Shown piece after piece: positions 21,171 to 30,783 of a DNA stretch of 64,000 nt. Each line of letters begins with the position of its first letter. The first letter of the stretch is position 1. Below the pieces are notes generated by a model. The model made no database searches, was not told where the DNA came from, and saw only the letters and a program-made list of their open reading frames with translations. The translations under genes were made by a program, and so were the position numbers. Origin of the DNA: Burkholderiales bacterium (lineage in GTDB: Bacteria > Pseudomonadota > Gammaproteobacteria > Burkholderiales > Burkholderiaceae_B); the NCBI GenBank assembly GCA_021300475.1, contig JAJTDO010000002.1:1-64000 (forward strand), in the 5' to 3' direction.

Positions 21171-23192
21171 GTGTCTCTTCTCGATTTTCTGAACCCGGAG
21201 CAGTTGGCTGCCGTTACGTTGCCGCGCGAAAGCGCCCTTATTCTTGCCGGCGCAGGCAGCGGTAAAACCAAGGTGCTGACCACGCGAATTGCCTGGTTGA
21301 TACAAACCGGGCAGGTTGGACCGTCCGGCATCCTCGCGGTCACCTTCACCAACAAGGCGGCCAAGGAAATGATGCACCGCCTGGAAACCCTGTTGCCCAT
21401 CAACACGCGGGGTATGTGGGTTGGCACTTTCCACGGTTTGTGCAACCGCATGTTGCGCGCCCATTTCCGCGATGCGAACCTGCCGCAGACTTTTCAGATT
21501 CTCGACACCTCAGATCAACTGTCTGCCATCAAGCGACTCTATAAAAATATTTCCGCCGACGACGACAAATTTCCACCCAAGCAAACCCAGCATTTCATCA
21601 ATTCCTCCAAAGAACAGGGATTGAGGCCTTCAGGGCTGGATGGCAAAGATCCCCTCACCCGCAAAATGATCGAGTTCTACGACTTGTATCAGGCACAATG
21701 CGACCGTGAGGGCGTGGTGGATTTCCCTGAACTGCTGCTGCGCTGTTTTGAATTGCTGCAACGCCACCCAGCCATCGCAAATCATTACTGCGAACGCTTC
21801 CGCTATGTTCTCGTCGATGAATTCCAGGACACCAACCCCTTGCAGTACGCTTGGCTGAAACGTCTGGCAGGTCCGCAGGGTTGCATGTTTGCCGTCGGTG
21901 ACGATGACCAGTCCATTTACGCTTTCAGAGGCGCACGCGTGGCCAACATGGCTGAATTTGAACGCGATTATCGGGTTCAGCACCGCATCAAGCTAGAACA
22001 GAATTACCGCTCTGTGGGCCATGTCCTGAATGCCGCCAACCACCTGATTTCCCACAACAGGGCCCGTCTGGGTAAAAACCTGTGGACGCAGACGGGGCAC
22101 GGCGAACAGCTTCGCGTGGCCGAGTCCAACACTGATCTGGCCGAGGCGCAGTGGTTGCTGGAGGAAGTGAAGTCGCTGACCTCGGAAGGTTATGCCAATG
22201 CAGACGTTGCCATTCTTTACCGGTCCAACGCGCAGTCGCGGGTTATAGAACAAGCCTTGTTTGCTGCTGGTGTTCCTTACCGCGTTTATGGCGGTTTGCG
22301 GTTTTTTGAACGTGCCGAGGTCAAGCATGCACTGTCATATCTCCGCTTGCTGGAAAATGCCGATGACGACACCTCTTTTATGCGGGTAGTCAATTTCCCG
22401 ACCCGCGGCATCGGTGCGCGGACCCTTGAAATGCTGCAGGATGCGTCTCGCCGTCATGGTCAGTCTTTGTACCGCAGCGTCGGTCATGTAACCGGCAAGG
22501 GCGGCACTTCTCTGGCGGCCTTTGTGCAACTGATAGAAAGAATGCGCTTTGAATCACGCGGTTTGTCCTTGCCTGAAATCACTGCAAAAGTGAATCAGGA
22601 GTCCGGCTTGCTCGACCATTACCAAAACGAGCGGGAAGGTGAGGAGCGCATTGAAAACTTGAAGGAGTTGGTCAATGCCGCCGCCGCCTTCGTAAACGCA
22701 GAAGGTTATGGCATTGAAGCCGCGGCCACCGAAGTGTCCGGAGAGGAAACCCAGGCGCAGATTCAAACGCCACTGGCCGGATTTTTGTCTCATGCGTCTT
22801 TGGAAGCAGGCGACAATCAAGCCCAACAGGGGCAGGATGCCGTTCAACTCATGCTGAACGGACAAACCCGTTATTGCCTGCGTTCTCGCTTCTTATCTGA
22901 ATTGCCTGACGACTCCGTGCGTTGGTTGGCGCCGCCCAAGCCCTCCGTAGTGAATCAGGCGTGGGACAACCGTTCTGCTGCTTGGTCTCAGGCCAAGGCC
23001 AGTGCTGCCGTCAATCAAAACCGTGCATCCTGGCCGTATAAAATTGGGCAATCGGTTGCGCATCCGCGGTTTGGTTCGGGTGTTGTGGTGAGTTATGAGG
23101 GGCAGGGCGATGACCTTCGCGTGCAAATCAATTTCGGACGCGAAGGCATGAAATGGCTGGTAGTGGCTTTGGCTAAACTGCAGGCGGCTTGA
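21171..23192 (+). pseudogene. uvrD: UvrD-type DNA helicase lacking motifs V and VI
   Basis: Superfamily 1A 3'-5' helicase used in nucleotide excision and mismatch repair. GTG at 21171 gives the family start (LLDFLNPEQLAAV). Visible motifs: AGAGSGKT (Walker A), FTNKAAKEM, VDEFQDTN, GDDDQSIYAFRGA, EQNYRS, and a C-terminal Tudor-like segment (HPRFGSGVVV). After QDAVQLM (to about 22853) the protein jumps to LNGQTRYCLRSRF, skipping about 60 residues that in the family contain motif V (TVHxAKGLEF) and motif VI (VAxTRAR). The loss is in frame, so a protein would be made but should not hydrolyse ATP productively. Both expected edges can carry CATG, suggesting microhomology. Error versus real deletion cannot be decided here. 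Confidence 0.87.
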
Positions 23193-23202
23193 GTCCTTGC
23201 AA

Positions 23203-23232
23203 AAGCTCAGGGCTGCAAGAGCCCTGAAGCTT
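23203..23232. terminator. Hairpin between convergent uvrD and membrane-protein genes
   Basis: Strong inverted repeat: 23207-23214 pairs with 23220-23227, extended by a second short helix after a bulge. No T-run follows, so it may be a transcript-end stabiliser or a weak or Rho-dependent stop. It touches the stop codon of the minus-strand gene. Confidence 0.5.
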
Positions 23233-24032
23233 CAGACTCCGGTACCGTCGAATCCCAGTTCTTTTGGTTCAAATACGCTGAGGTAAGACGGATAAAACGT
23301 GCACAGCGTTACTGAAAAAATACCAACCACCATAATGAAGTTGAGTGCACCTGCCAAAAACGTGGGCAGCGGCAACAACAGAGAAATAAGGGTGAACACG
23401 GAAACGCAGGCCATCAGCCACAAAAACCAACCAGTTGCGTAAATCAGGAATGCCGTGCGGTTTCGCCACACCGCCAGAAAACTGAAAAACAGCGCTTTGC
23501 CCACAGGCATTTCATGCCACAACAGGAGAGCGGGCGCATACCAGAACAGCATCATGACGGGTAAATACGCAATCGCCATGACGGCCAACACGTTCACCAT
23601 TTGCGACATCATTTCAGCAGGGTCTGGCTTGCCATCCTGCATTACGAGGTCCATGTCTATGCTGCCAAAGGAAGACGCCAGCAAACTGACCAACAAAACC
23701 AGCAAGGCATAGAGTGAGCCCATGCGCAAGAATGGTTTGAGGAAGCGTTTGTTTTCTTCAAGAAATGCACTGAACAGTATGCTGGGGTTGATGGGTAGCC
23801 CACGCGCCACCATGCGGCAGGCCGTCAGCATGCCTGCGTTGAGTCCGGGGCTGAGCATGGCCGCCAGAACCGAGCCAGCAAACGGGATGACCAAGGACAA
23901 AAACAGCACCACGCCAAAATAACTGACAGTGAGCGAGAGCATGCCCGCAGGATTTTTTTTAAACAGGGTGAAACCAAATGTCAGCCAGCGCCAACCTTCT
24001 TTTGCTGCCACGGTTTGGGCTTGAGTTCCCAT
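23232..24032 (-). CDS. BPSS1780 family membrane protein
   Basis: 266-residue integral membrane protein with six hydrophobic segments (first at about residues 32-60). The N-terminal GWRWLTFGFTLFKKNPAGML and the repeated hydrophobic pattern match the uncharacterised BPSS1780 family, found mostly in Burkholderiales and often beside thrB and polA, as here. Function unknown. thrB lies 8 bases upstream, so the two are probably co-transcribed. Confidence 0.75.
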   Translation of the reverse strand: MGTQAQTVAAKEGWRWLTFGFTLFKKNPAGMLSLTVSYFGVVLFLSLVIPFAGSVLAAMLSPGLNAGMLTACRMVARGLPINPSILFSAFLEENKRFLKPFLRMGSLYALLVLLVSLLASSFGSIDMDLVMQDGKPDPAEMMSQMVNVLAVMAIAYLPVMMLFWYAPALLLWHEMPVGKALFFSFLAVWRNRTAFLIYATGWFLWLMACVSVFTLISLLLPLPTFLAGALNFIMVVGIFSVTLCTFYPSYLSVFEPKELGFDGTGV

Positions 24033-24040
24033 TGAATCAG

Positions 24041-25009
24041 TTACCTCTGCTTTTTGGGGAGTTGGGCAATATCGCCCGCACGGCGCAATTTCAGGATGCG
24101 CTCAAAGTGGGATGGGTCTTTCGGGGTCAGCATTTCTGCCGGGCGGGGTAAGTAGAAATCAAACAGGCGAGACATCCAGAAACGCAACGCTGCCGCCCTG
24201 AGCATCAAGGGCCAGGCTTCCATGTCTTCGTCAGTGAATGCTTGGTGGCAGGCGTAACCTTCCAGCATGGCGTTTGCCAAGGCCGGCTTGATGGCGCCAC
24301 TGGCGTGGTCTATGCACCAGTCGTTGATGCAAACAGCCAGATCAAACAGCCAAGCGTCATCGCCTGCAAAATAGAAGTCAATGACGCCGCCCAGAGCGGT
24401 TTCCGTAAACAAGGCGTTGTCACGAAACAGATCAGCATGAACGGCACTTTTGGGCAGCGACTGGTAGAGCGGCGTCGTAGCGAAATACTTTTGAATGGAG
24501 ATTTCTTCATCCATCAGTTGCCGCAAGGCTTCAGGAATGAAGGGTTGCACTGCTGCTTGTGTACTTTCCCACCACGCCAAACCGCGCGGGTTGGGGTATT
24601 TCAATGCGAAGTTTTTGGCAGCATGGTGGGCTTGCGCACAAAACTCGCCAATGTCACGGGTTTGCTGTTCATTGGGATCAAACACAGACGCCCCTGCCAG
24701 TCTATTGACCAAGGCGGCCGGTTTTCCCATCAGGCTGGAAAACAGGCGGCCATCAGGCAGCGGAAACGGAGCGGGCACGGGCAAGCCTTGTTTGGCAAGG
24801 TGTTGCATCAGGCCCAAATAATAAGGCAGTTCTTTTTCCGTCAGCTTCTCGAAAATGGTGAGCACGAACTGGCCTTGCGTGGTGTTGACAAAGTAGTTCG
24901 TGTTCTCAATGCCTGAGGCGATGCCTTTGACTTCCAGCAAATCGCCAACCTGACGGGCCGCCAGCCACGGCATCAATTCTGTGGGGGATACGGGAGTGAA
25001 GACGGCCAT
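24041..25009 (-). CDS. thrB: Homoserine kinase, aminoglycoside phosphotransferase type
   Basis: Phosphorylates homoserine for threonine synthesis. 322 residues of the APH/choline-kinase fold, unrelated to the GHMP-type ThrB of E. coli. Key residues: SGIENTNYFV nucleotide loop, catalytic HADLFRDNALF, and IDFYFAGDDAWLFDLAVCINDWC with the metal-binding Asp. Follows the DUF2782 gene by three bases, the arrangement seen across Burkholderiales and Neisseriales. Confidence 0.95.
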   Translation of the reverse strand: MAVFTPVSPTELMPWLAARQVGDLLEVKGIASGIENTNYFVNTTQGQFVLTIFEKLTEKELPYYLGLMQHLAKQGLPVPAPFPLPDGRLFSSLMGKPAALVNRLAGASVFDPNEQQTRDIGEFCAQAHHAAKNFALKYPNPRGLAWWESTQAAVQPFIPEALRQLMDEEISIQKYFATTPLYQSLPKSAVHADLFRDNALFTETALGGVIDFYFAGDDAWLFDLAVCINDWCIDHASGAIKPALANAMLEGYACHQAFTDEDMEAWPLMLRAAALRFWMSRLFDFYLPRPAEMLTPKDPSHFERILKLRRAGDIAQLPKKQR

Positions 25010-25012
25010 GGG

Positions 25013-25354
25013 TTAAAACTCCGTGATGACCCATTTGGGCACGGAAATAGTGGGCCCTATGCCTTGACCCGGCACCATTCTTCCCGATCCGTCCATGTCG
25101 ATGAGCCAGTAGGGCGGAGCGCCTTTCACTTTTACGCGCATTGCGAACAAGCGACCGCGAACCCGGTATTCCTCAACTTCCCTGTCACCCTCTGTTTTGA
25201 TGGTGACGGTGGGTTCAAGTTCGTCGTTGTAGGGTTTGTTGCTCATTTCAGGCGGGCGCGGTACTTCGGCACGCGTGGGCTCTGCTGTAACGGAGAATGG
25301 AATCGCCGCGATCAGCAGCGAAAATAGACATGCAAGTTTTGTGGTTTGGCGCAT
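25013..25354 (-). CDS. DUF2782 family periplasmic protein
   Basis: 113 residues with an N-terminal signal peptide (cleavage likely after VTA near residue 24), then a small domain with PTVTIKTEGDREVEEYRVRGRLFAMRV and PPYWLIDMDGSG. Exported, function unknown. It is regularly found between polA and thrB in betaproteobacteria, as here. Confidence 0.85.
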   Translation of the reverse strand: MRQTTKLACLFSLLIAAIPFSVTAEPTRAEVPRPPEMSNKPYNDELEPTVTIKTEGDREVEEYRVRGRLFAMRVKVKGAPPYWLIDMDGSGRMVPGQGIGPTISVPKWVITEF

Positions 25355-25444
25355 TTGGCTTCCTCTGATGGTCTATTTTAACTCAACTCACGCCCCGCCT
25401 TTGTGATGTCTTAGGGCGGGGTTGAGCAGCGCCTGCGGAAATCG

Positions 25445-26179
25445 TCAAAGATCGAGCAATCGGTCTCTTTCTTCCGGGGAGGGGGCGAATGCACGGCGCT
25501 CATAAAAGTTGAATATGGCTTCCATCGCCTCTTCGGGTGAGTCTACTGCAGTCATTAGGTCAATATCACTCGCACTGATCATGCCTTGCACCAACAATGT
25601 ACCTTTGATCCAATCCAGCAAACCCGTCCAAAAGTCACCACCCATCAAGATAATCGGAATTTTTCGCCCTTTTCCCGTCTGTATCAGTGTCAGCGCCTCG
25701 AACATTTCATCTAAAGTTCCAAAGCCACCAGGCATTACAATGTAGGCGGTTGCATATTTTGCAAAAGCGACCTTTCTGGCAAAAAAGTGTCTGAACTTCA
25801 ACGAGATGTTTTGGTAGGGGTTGCCACTTTGTTCGAAAGGCAATTCGATGTTCAAGCCGACGCTTGGCGATTTTCCCTCAAAGGCCCCCTTGTTGGCGGC
25901 TTCCATGATGCCCGGCCCCCCACCACTGATGACTGCAAAGCCGGCGTCCGAGAGCAGGCGGGCGGTTGATTGGGTTAGCTTGTAGTAGGGATGGTCTTCG
26001 GGGGTTCTGGCACTGCCGAAAATTGAAACCGAGGGACGGATTTCGGACAACCGGTCTGCCGCCTCAATGAACTCTGACATAATCCCCAAGATGTGCCATG
26101 ACTCACGGGCCTTGACGGAGGTGGAACGTTCCTGCGAAGGCAGGGCCCGGAGTGTGGGAATGTTTTTGGATTGGACCAT
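25445..26179 (-). CDS. LOG family (TIGR00730-type) Rossmann-fold protein
   Basis: Member of the LONELY GUY/putative lysine-decarboxylase superfamily, whose characterised members are nucleoside 5'-monophosphate phosphoribohydrolases. 244 residues with SIFGSART, GGGPGIMEAANKGA and PGGFGTLDEMFE, the nucleotide and catalytic motifs. The ESWHILGIMSEF segment near residue 27 is conserved in the larger LOG subgroup, so I keep the ATG at 26179 instead of the internal ATG at 26080. That start overlaps the divergent polA start codon. Substrate unknown. Confidence 0.85.
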   Translation of the reverse strand: MVQSKNIPTLRALPSQERSTSVKARESWHILGIMSEFIEAADRLSEIRPSVSIFGSARTPEDHPYYKLTQSTARLLSDAGFAVISGGGPGIMEAANKGAFEGKSPSVGLNIELPFEQSGNPYQNISLKFRHFFARKVAFAKYATAYIVMPGGFGTLDEMFEALTLIQTGKGRKIPIILMGGDFWTGLLDWIKGTLLVQGMISASDIDLMTAVDSPEEAMEAIFNFYERRAFAPSPEERDRLLDL

Positions 26180-29054
26180 GATAAAACGATTGCTCCTGGT
26201 AGACGGATCTAGTTATTTGTACCGCGCATTTCACGCCATGCCCGATTTACGTAATCGGGCCGGCGAACCCACGGGCGCCATATATGGCATGGTAAACATG
26301 CTCAACAGCCTTCGGTCAACTTATCAGACGGGTGAAGCCGTCGAAGATTGCATCGCCTGTATTTTTGATGCACCGGGAAAAACCTTCCGGGACGATTGGT
26401 ACCCGGATTACAAAGCCACCCGTTCTTCCATGCCCGAGGACCTGGCAGCCCAGATTCCCGCCATCCATGAGGTTATTTCAGCTCTGGGGTGGCCCATTCT
26501 CATGGTCAGCGGTGTTGAAGCAGATGATGTGATTGGCACCTTGGCGGCCCGGGCTGTAGGCAACGGCTATGACCGAATCGTAATTTCCACAGGCGACAAA
26601 GACCTTGCCCAATTGGTCAATGACAAGGTCAGCCTGGTCAACACCATGTCCAACACGGTTCTGGATCCTCCCGGTGTGGTGGAAAAGTTTGGTGTGCCGC
26701 CTGAACGCATCGTCGATTACCTCACCCTGACGGGGGATGTGGTCGACAATGTGCCGGGTGTTGAGAAGGTGGGACCCAAAACCGCTGCAAAATGGATCAA
26801 TCAGTATGGCAGCCTTGATGGTGTTATTGCCCACGCCGATAAAATTTCAGGCGTAGTGGGCGAGAATCTCAGAAAAGCGCTGGACTGGTTACCCAAGGCC
26901 CGTGCCTTGATCACGGTGAAATGCGATGTCGATTTAACGGGTGAAGTCCCTTCTTTTGAGGTTTTGGCCAGCCGTGGACCCGACAAACAGGCCTTGAAGG
27001 AGCTCTACCGGCGATTTGAGTTCAAGTCGTGGTTTCAAGCCCTTGGTGGTGCAGACAACGGTCCGGGTGGAAACACGGCCAAGGTCTCCACCTCGGCCAA
27101 TCCTGCTGTAGGGCAGGGAGACTTGTTTTCTGACCCTCCCGCTGATCCTCCATCGGGCGCTTCTGTCGGTGCTGCCGTGGCGAGTGATAAAGAAACAACA
27201 GCCGCACAACCCAATTCCTTGTTTGAGCGCGCGCCCACCACGGCCGCTGACATTGACTGCATTTTGGTGAACACCCCTGAATCGTTTTCTGAGTTGCAGG
27301 CACTTTTGAAATCGGCTGAATTGGTCTGTTTTGACACTGAAACCTCCAGTCTGGACCCCATGACCGCAAAAATGGTTGGTCTGGCCTTTGCAGTCAATGC
27401 GGGGCGCGGTTATTACGTACCGCTGGCCCACTGTGGTCTGGATGCCGAAGTGCAATTGCCATTAGGCGACGTGCTTGCCTCGTTGAAGCCCTGGTTTGAA
27501 GATGCGGCTTGCAGCAAGGTTGCCCAAAACGCCAAGTACGATTTGCACGTTATGGCCAACCACGGCATTCACGTTGCCGGCTTGTGCGAAGACACCATGT
27601 TGGAAAGTTACGTGCTGGAAGCACACCGTCCCCACAACATGGATGCCTTGGCCTTGCGCTGGGTGAATCACAAAGCCATCAGTTATGAAGAGGTGGCCGG
27701 GAAAGGTGCTGCGCAGGTCGGTTTTGCCGATGTGCCCATTGCCACGGCCTGCCGTTATTCTGCAGAAGATGCTGAAGTCACTTTGCGTTTGCATCAGACC
27801 TTGTTCCCCCATTTGCAGGCCTCGCCGCAATTGTTGTCTGTATACCGCGACATTGAGGTGCCTGTGTCTGCTGTTTTGTTCGACATTGAGCGCAGGGGGG
27901 TTTTGATTGATGTTGAAAAGCTGCAGGCGCAAAGCCATTTTTTAGGCAAGCGATTGCTGGAAATCGAGCAGGAGGCCTTCGGTCTGGCAGGGCAGTCGTT
28001 TAATTTGAACTCGCCAAAACAGATCGGCGAACTGTTGTTTGAAAAGCTGAAATTGCCGGTGGTTAAAAAAACACCCGGTGGAACCCCTTCAACAGATGAA
28101 GAGGTCTTGTCAAAACTGGCTGAAGACTATCCGTTGCCAAAATGCCTGCTTGAGCACCGCAGTCTGGCAAAATTGAAAAGTACTTACACCGACAAACTTC
28201 CCCGGATGGTCAATGCGGAAACCGGGCGGGTTCACACCAACTATGCGCAGGCGGTGGCCGTCACCGGTCGCTTGGCCAGCAATGATCCGAATCTGCAAAA
28301 CATTCCGATCCGCACACCAGAAGGGCGACGGGTTCGCGAGGCCTTTGTCGCTCCTCCAGAGCATCTGATTGTTTCGGCCGACTATTCTCAGATCGAGTTG
28401 CGCATCATGGCGCATATTTCCGGCGATCAGGCCTTGTGTCAGGCCTTTGCCGAGGGTGAGGATGTTCACCGCGCCACCGCCAGCGAAATTTTCGGTGTTC
28501 CGCGAAGTGAGGTCAGCAGCGACCAGCGCAGAACCGCCAAAGTCATCAATTTTGGTTTGATTTATGGCATGAGCGCTTTTGGCCTGGCGGCCAATCTGGG
28601 CATTGAGCGCGAGGCTGCAAAAATGTACATCGACCGCTACTTCACCCGTTACCCCGGCGTTGCAAAGTACATGGAGCAGACGCGCACCCAAGCGAAGGCT
28701 CAGGGTTTCGTTGAAACCGTGTTTGGTCGCCGCTTGTGGTTGCCTGAAATCAACAGCGGTAATGGACCAAGGCGGGCTGCCGCTGAGCGGGCTGCCATCA
28801 ATGCCCCGATGCAGGGTACGGCCGCCGACCTGATCAAAAAAGCAATGATCGCAATTCACAAGGGGCTGCCTGATGCAGGCCTGAAAGCGCGCATGGTAAT
28901 GCAGGTGCATGACGAAGTGGTGCTTGAGGTTCCAACGGCAGAGCTTGAGGCCGTCAAGGCGCTGCTGACACAGTCCATGACAAAAGTGGCTGATCTGCGG
29001 GTGCCCTTGGAAATCAGCATTGGTGTGGGTTCAAACTGGGATGAAGCGCATTGA
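26178..29054 (+). CDS. polA: DNA polymerase I
   Basis: Processes Okazaki fragments and fills repair gaps. 958 residues: 5'-nuclease domain from LLVDGSSYLYRAFHAMP with the Asp cluster and helix-hairpin-helix (GVEKVGPKTAAKW), a Pro/Ala-rich linker near residues 295-350, the 3'-5' exonuclease domain with FDTETSS and DAEVTL, and the A-family polymerase motifs SADYSQIELR, RRTAKVINFGLIYGM and VMQVHDEVVLE. The start MIKRLLLVDGSS at 26178 fits the family; an upstream extension from 26067 does not. ZIP gene overlaps its 3' end by four bases. Confidence 0.98.
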   Translation: MIKRLLLVDGSSYLYRAFHAMPDLRNRAGEPTGAIYGMVNMLNSLRSTYQTGEAVEDCIACIFDAPGKTFRDDWYPDYKATRSSMPEDLAAQIPAIHEVISALGWPILMVSGVEADDVIGTLAARAVGNGYDRIVISTGDKDLAQLVNDKVSLVNTMSNTVLDPPGVVEKFGVPPERIVDYLTLTGDVVDNVPGVEKVGPKTAAKWINQYGSLDGVIAHADKISGVVGENLRKALDWLPKARALITVKCDVDLTGEVPSFEVLASRGPDKQALKELYRRFEFKSWFQALGGADNGPGGNTAKVSTSANPAVGQGDLFSDPPADPPSGASVGAAVASDKETTAAQPNSLFERAPTTAADIDCILVNTPESFSELQALLKSAELVCFDTETSSLDPMTAKMVGLAFAVNAGRGYYVPLAHCGLDAEVQLPLGDVLASLKPWFEDAACSKVAQNAKYDLHVMANHGIHVAGLCEDTMLESYVLEAHRPHNMDALALRWVNHKAISYEEVAGKGAAQVGFADVPIATACRYSAEDAEVTLRLHQTLFPHLQASPQLLSVYRDIEVPVSAVLFDIERRGVLIDVEKLQAQSHFLGKRLLEIEQEAFGLAGQSFNLNSPKQIGELLFEKLKLPVVKKTPGGTPSTDEEVLSKLAEDYPLPKCLLEHRSLAKLKSTYTDKLPRMVNAETGRVHTNYAQAVAVTGRLASNDPNLQNIPIRTPEGRRVREAFVAPPEHLIVSADYSQIELRIMAHISGDQALCQAFAEGEDVHRATASEIFGVPRSEVSSDQRRTAKVINFGLIYGMSAFGLAANLGIEREAAKMYIDRYFTRYPGVAKYMEQTRTQAKAQGFVETVFGRRLWLPEINSGNGPRRAAAERAAINAPMQGTAADLIKKAMIAIHKGLPDAGLKARMVMQVHDEVVLEVPTAELEAVKALLTQSMTKVADLRVPLEISIGVGSNWDEAH

Positions 29055-29860
29055 ATTCTTTGATCTTAATGGTGATGCTGGCCTCTGCAGCAGGGGTTTA
29101 TTGCAGTCTTGCAGCGTTGTCCCTGCTCAGTCAGAAACGTCTGAACCAGTGGATTGACCCTTTGGTCAGTATTTCCACCGGTGTGTTGTTGTCTGCTGCC
29201 TTGCTGCATTTGCTGCCCGAAGCGTTTGACACCCAGAAAGGTCAGCACCACAGTTTGTTTGCGTGGTTACTGGGCGGTTTGCTGGGGTTTTTCGTTCTGG
29301 AAAAGTTGTCTTTGCTGCGGCACAGCCACCACCACGAGCACGACGGGCATGACCACGCGCATGGTTATGACGCAGAGCACGCTGGGCAGGGCGGCATTGT
29401 CATTTTAGTGGGTGAGTCAATTCACAACTTCGGCGACGGTCTGTTGATCGCCAGCGCTTTTTTGGTGGACACCCGGGTTGGCTGGCTGACGGCATTTTCC
29501 ATACTGATGCATGCCATTCCCCAACATTTAGGCGATTTTTTGGTGTTGCTCAATGCTGGCGTAAGCCGTGTGAGAGCGCTGGGCTATTTGTGTCTTACTG
29601 GCCTGGCTTCAATGTTTGGAGCTGTTTTGGGCGTGACATGGCTGAAAGACCAACCCGAGGTTTTACCCTACGCGCTGGTGTTGGCTGCGTCTAGCTTTCT
29701 GTATATCGCCGTTGCAGACCTGATTCCGCAAATGCAGCGCCGTTTAAAGCTCAGGGAAGCGGTTTCTCAGGTCGTGTTGATAGGCGCAGGCGTTTTTCTG
29801 ATCTCCCTGATAGCGGGGGAATTACACCACCACCACCTCCACGGGGCGGCTGGGGTCTGA
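29051..29860 (+). CDS. ZIP family metal transporter
   Basis: Probable importer of zinc or another divalent metal, inner membrane, about 269 residues with seven or eight membrane helices. A His-rich cytoplasmic loop near residues 91-110 (HSHHHEHDGHDHAHG) and the helix IV/V signature GESIHNFGDGLLIASAF plus HAIPQHLGDF are diagnostic of ZIP proteins. The TTG at 29051 overlaps the polA stop, with GATGAAG upstream; ATG at 29069 is an alternative. Its last 39 bases overlap the convergent sulfurtransferase gene. Confidence 0.9.
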   Translation: MNSLILMVMLASAAGVYCSLAALSLLSQKRLNQWIDPLVSISTGVLLSAALLHLLPEAFDTQKGQHHSLFAWLLGGLLGFFVLEKLSLLRHSHHHEHDGHDHAHGYDAEHAGQGGIVILVGESIHNFGDGLLIASAFLVDTRVGWLTAFSILMHAIPQHLGDFLVLLNAGVSRVRALGYLCLTGLASMFGAVLGVTWLKDQPEVLPYALVLAASSFLYIAVADLIPQMQRRLKLREAVSQVVLIGAGVFLISLIAGELHHHHLHGAAGV

Positions 29861-30724
29861 GCAGTATTCACTCCAAGAGCCCGGATACAATTTAGAGCCA
29901 CTCAAGCCCGCAATTTCCATTGCCAGCAGGTTGTTGCAAGCCGTGACACCCGAGCCGCAAGAATGCACAATTTCTTCTGGCTTTCGCCCTTTTAGCAAGG
30001 TTTCAAACTCCGCTTTCAAAACCTCTGGCGATTTGAACTTTCCATCTTCGGTTTGATTTTGCAGGAAACAGCGGTTATCTGCGCCGGGAATGTGGCCCAG
30101 AACCGGGTCGAGGTTGTCTGCCCGACCCAGAAAACGGTCTTCATCGCGGCCATCAATAATTTGAAACTCACCAGTTGCGATATTTTCAACAATGCTGTCG
30201 ACCTCAACGGTGGCCATGGAAGGTTTGAAGTCGGAAAGATCAACCGGTTCGGCCAAGCATGCAGCTTCTGTTTCACTGGGTGCGGAGCCTTCGACTGGGC
30301 CGCCCGCTGCAAGCCAGGCCTGCCATCCGCCGTCCAGCACTTTCACGTTGCCATAGCCCGCCCATCGCAGCATCCACCAAAGCCGGCCGGAGACCATGGT
30401 GTTTTGTGCATCCATGGCAATGATGATTTGCTCTTTGGACAAGCCCCAGCACTGGGTTTTTTGAACAAACTCGAAGAAAGGGGGGAGGGGGTGGCGACCG
30501 TTGGTTCCGGTTTTTTCACCACACATGTCGTGATCGATGTGAACATAACTTGCGCCCGGAATGTGCCCTTGCGCAAATTCCCTTGGGCCTTTTCCCAGGT
30601 CAGCCAATTCAAATCGGCAATCCAGCACTTTTATCTCGGGGCCCTGTTCGCCTTGTTCGGCCATGGCTGTTTTTAATTCCTGTGCTGAAATCAGCGGATA
30701 ATTTGCGGGAAGAGAGGTGCCCAT
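29822..30724 (-). CDS. sseA: 3-mercaptopyruvate/thiosulfate sulfurtransferase
   Basis: Two tandem rhodanese domains (300 residues). The N-terminal domain is inactive; the C-terminal one has the catalytic Cys loop CGSGVTAC near residue 250, the sequence type typical of mercaptopyruvate sulfurtransferases. Other marks: HIPGASYVHIDHDM and GHIPGADNRCF. Cytoplasmic, no signal peptide. Transfers sulfane sulfur to cyanide or thiols; physiological acceptor unknown. Convergent overlap of 39 bases with the ZIP transporter. Confidence 0.9.
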   Translation of the reverse strand: MGTSLPANYPLISAQELKTAMAEQGEQGPEIKVLDCRFELADLGKGPREFAQGHIPGASYVHIDHDMCGEKTGTNGRHPLPPFFEFVQKTQCWGLSKEQIIIAMDAQNTMVSGRLWWMLRWAGYGNVKVLDGGWQAWLAAGGPVEGSAPSETEAACLAEPVDLSDFKPSMATVEVDSIVENIATGEFQIIDGRDEDRFLGRADNLDPVLGHIPGADNRCFLQNQTEDGKFKSPEVLKAEFETLLKGRKPEEIVHSCGSGVTACNNLLAMEIAGLSGSKLYPGSWSEYCSDPSRPVEVVVV

Positions 30725-30783
30725 GTTTATTTCCGAGTCAGTAATGTTGTTCGCACAATGGAGATCTTGCGCTTTTGCTTATA

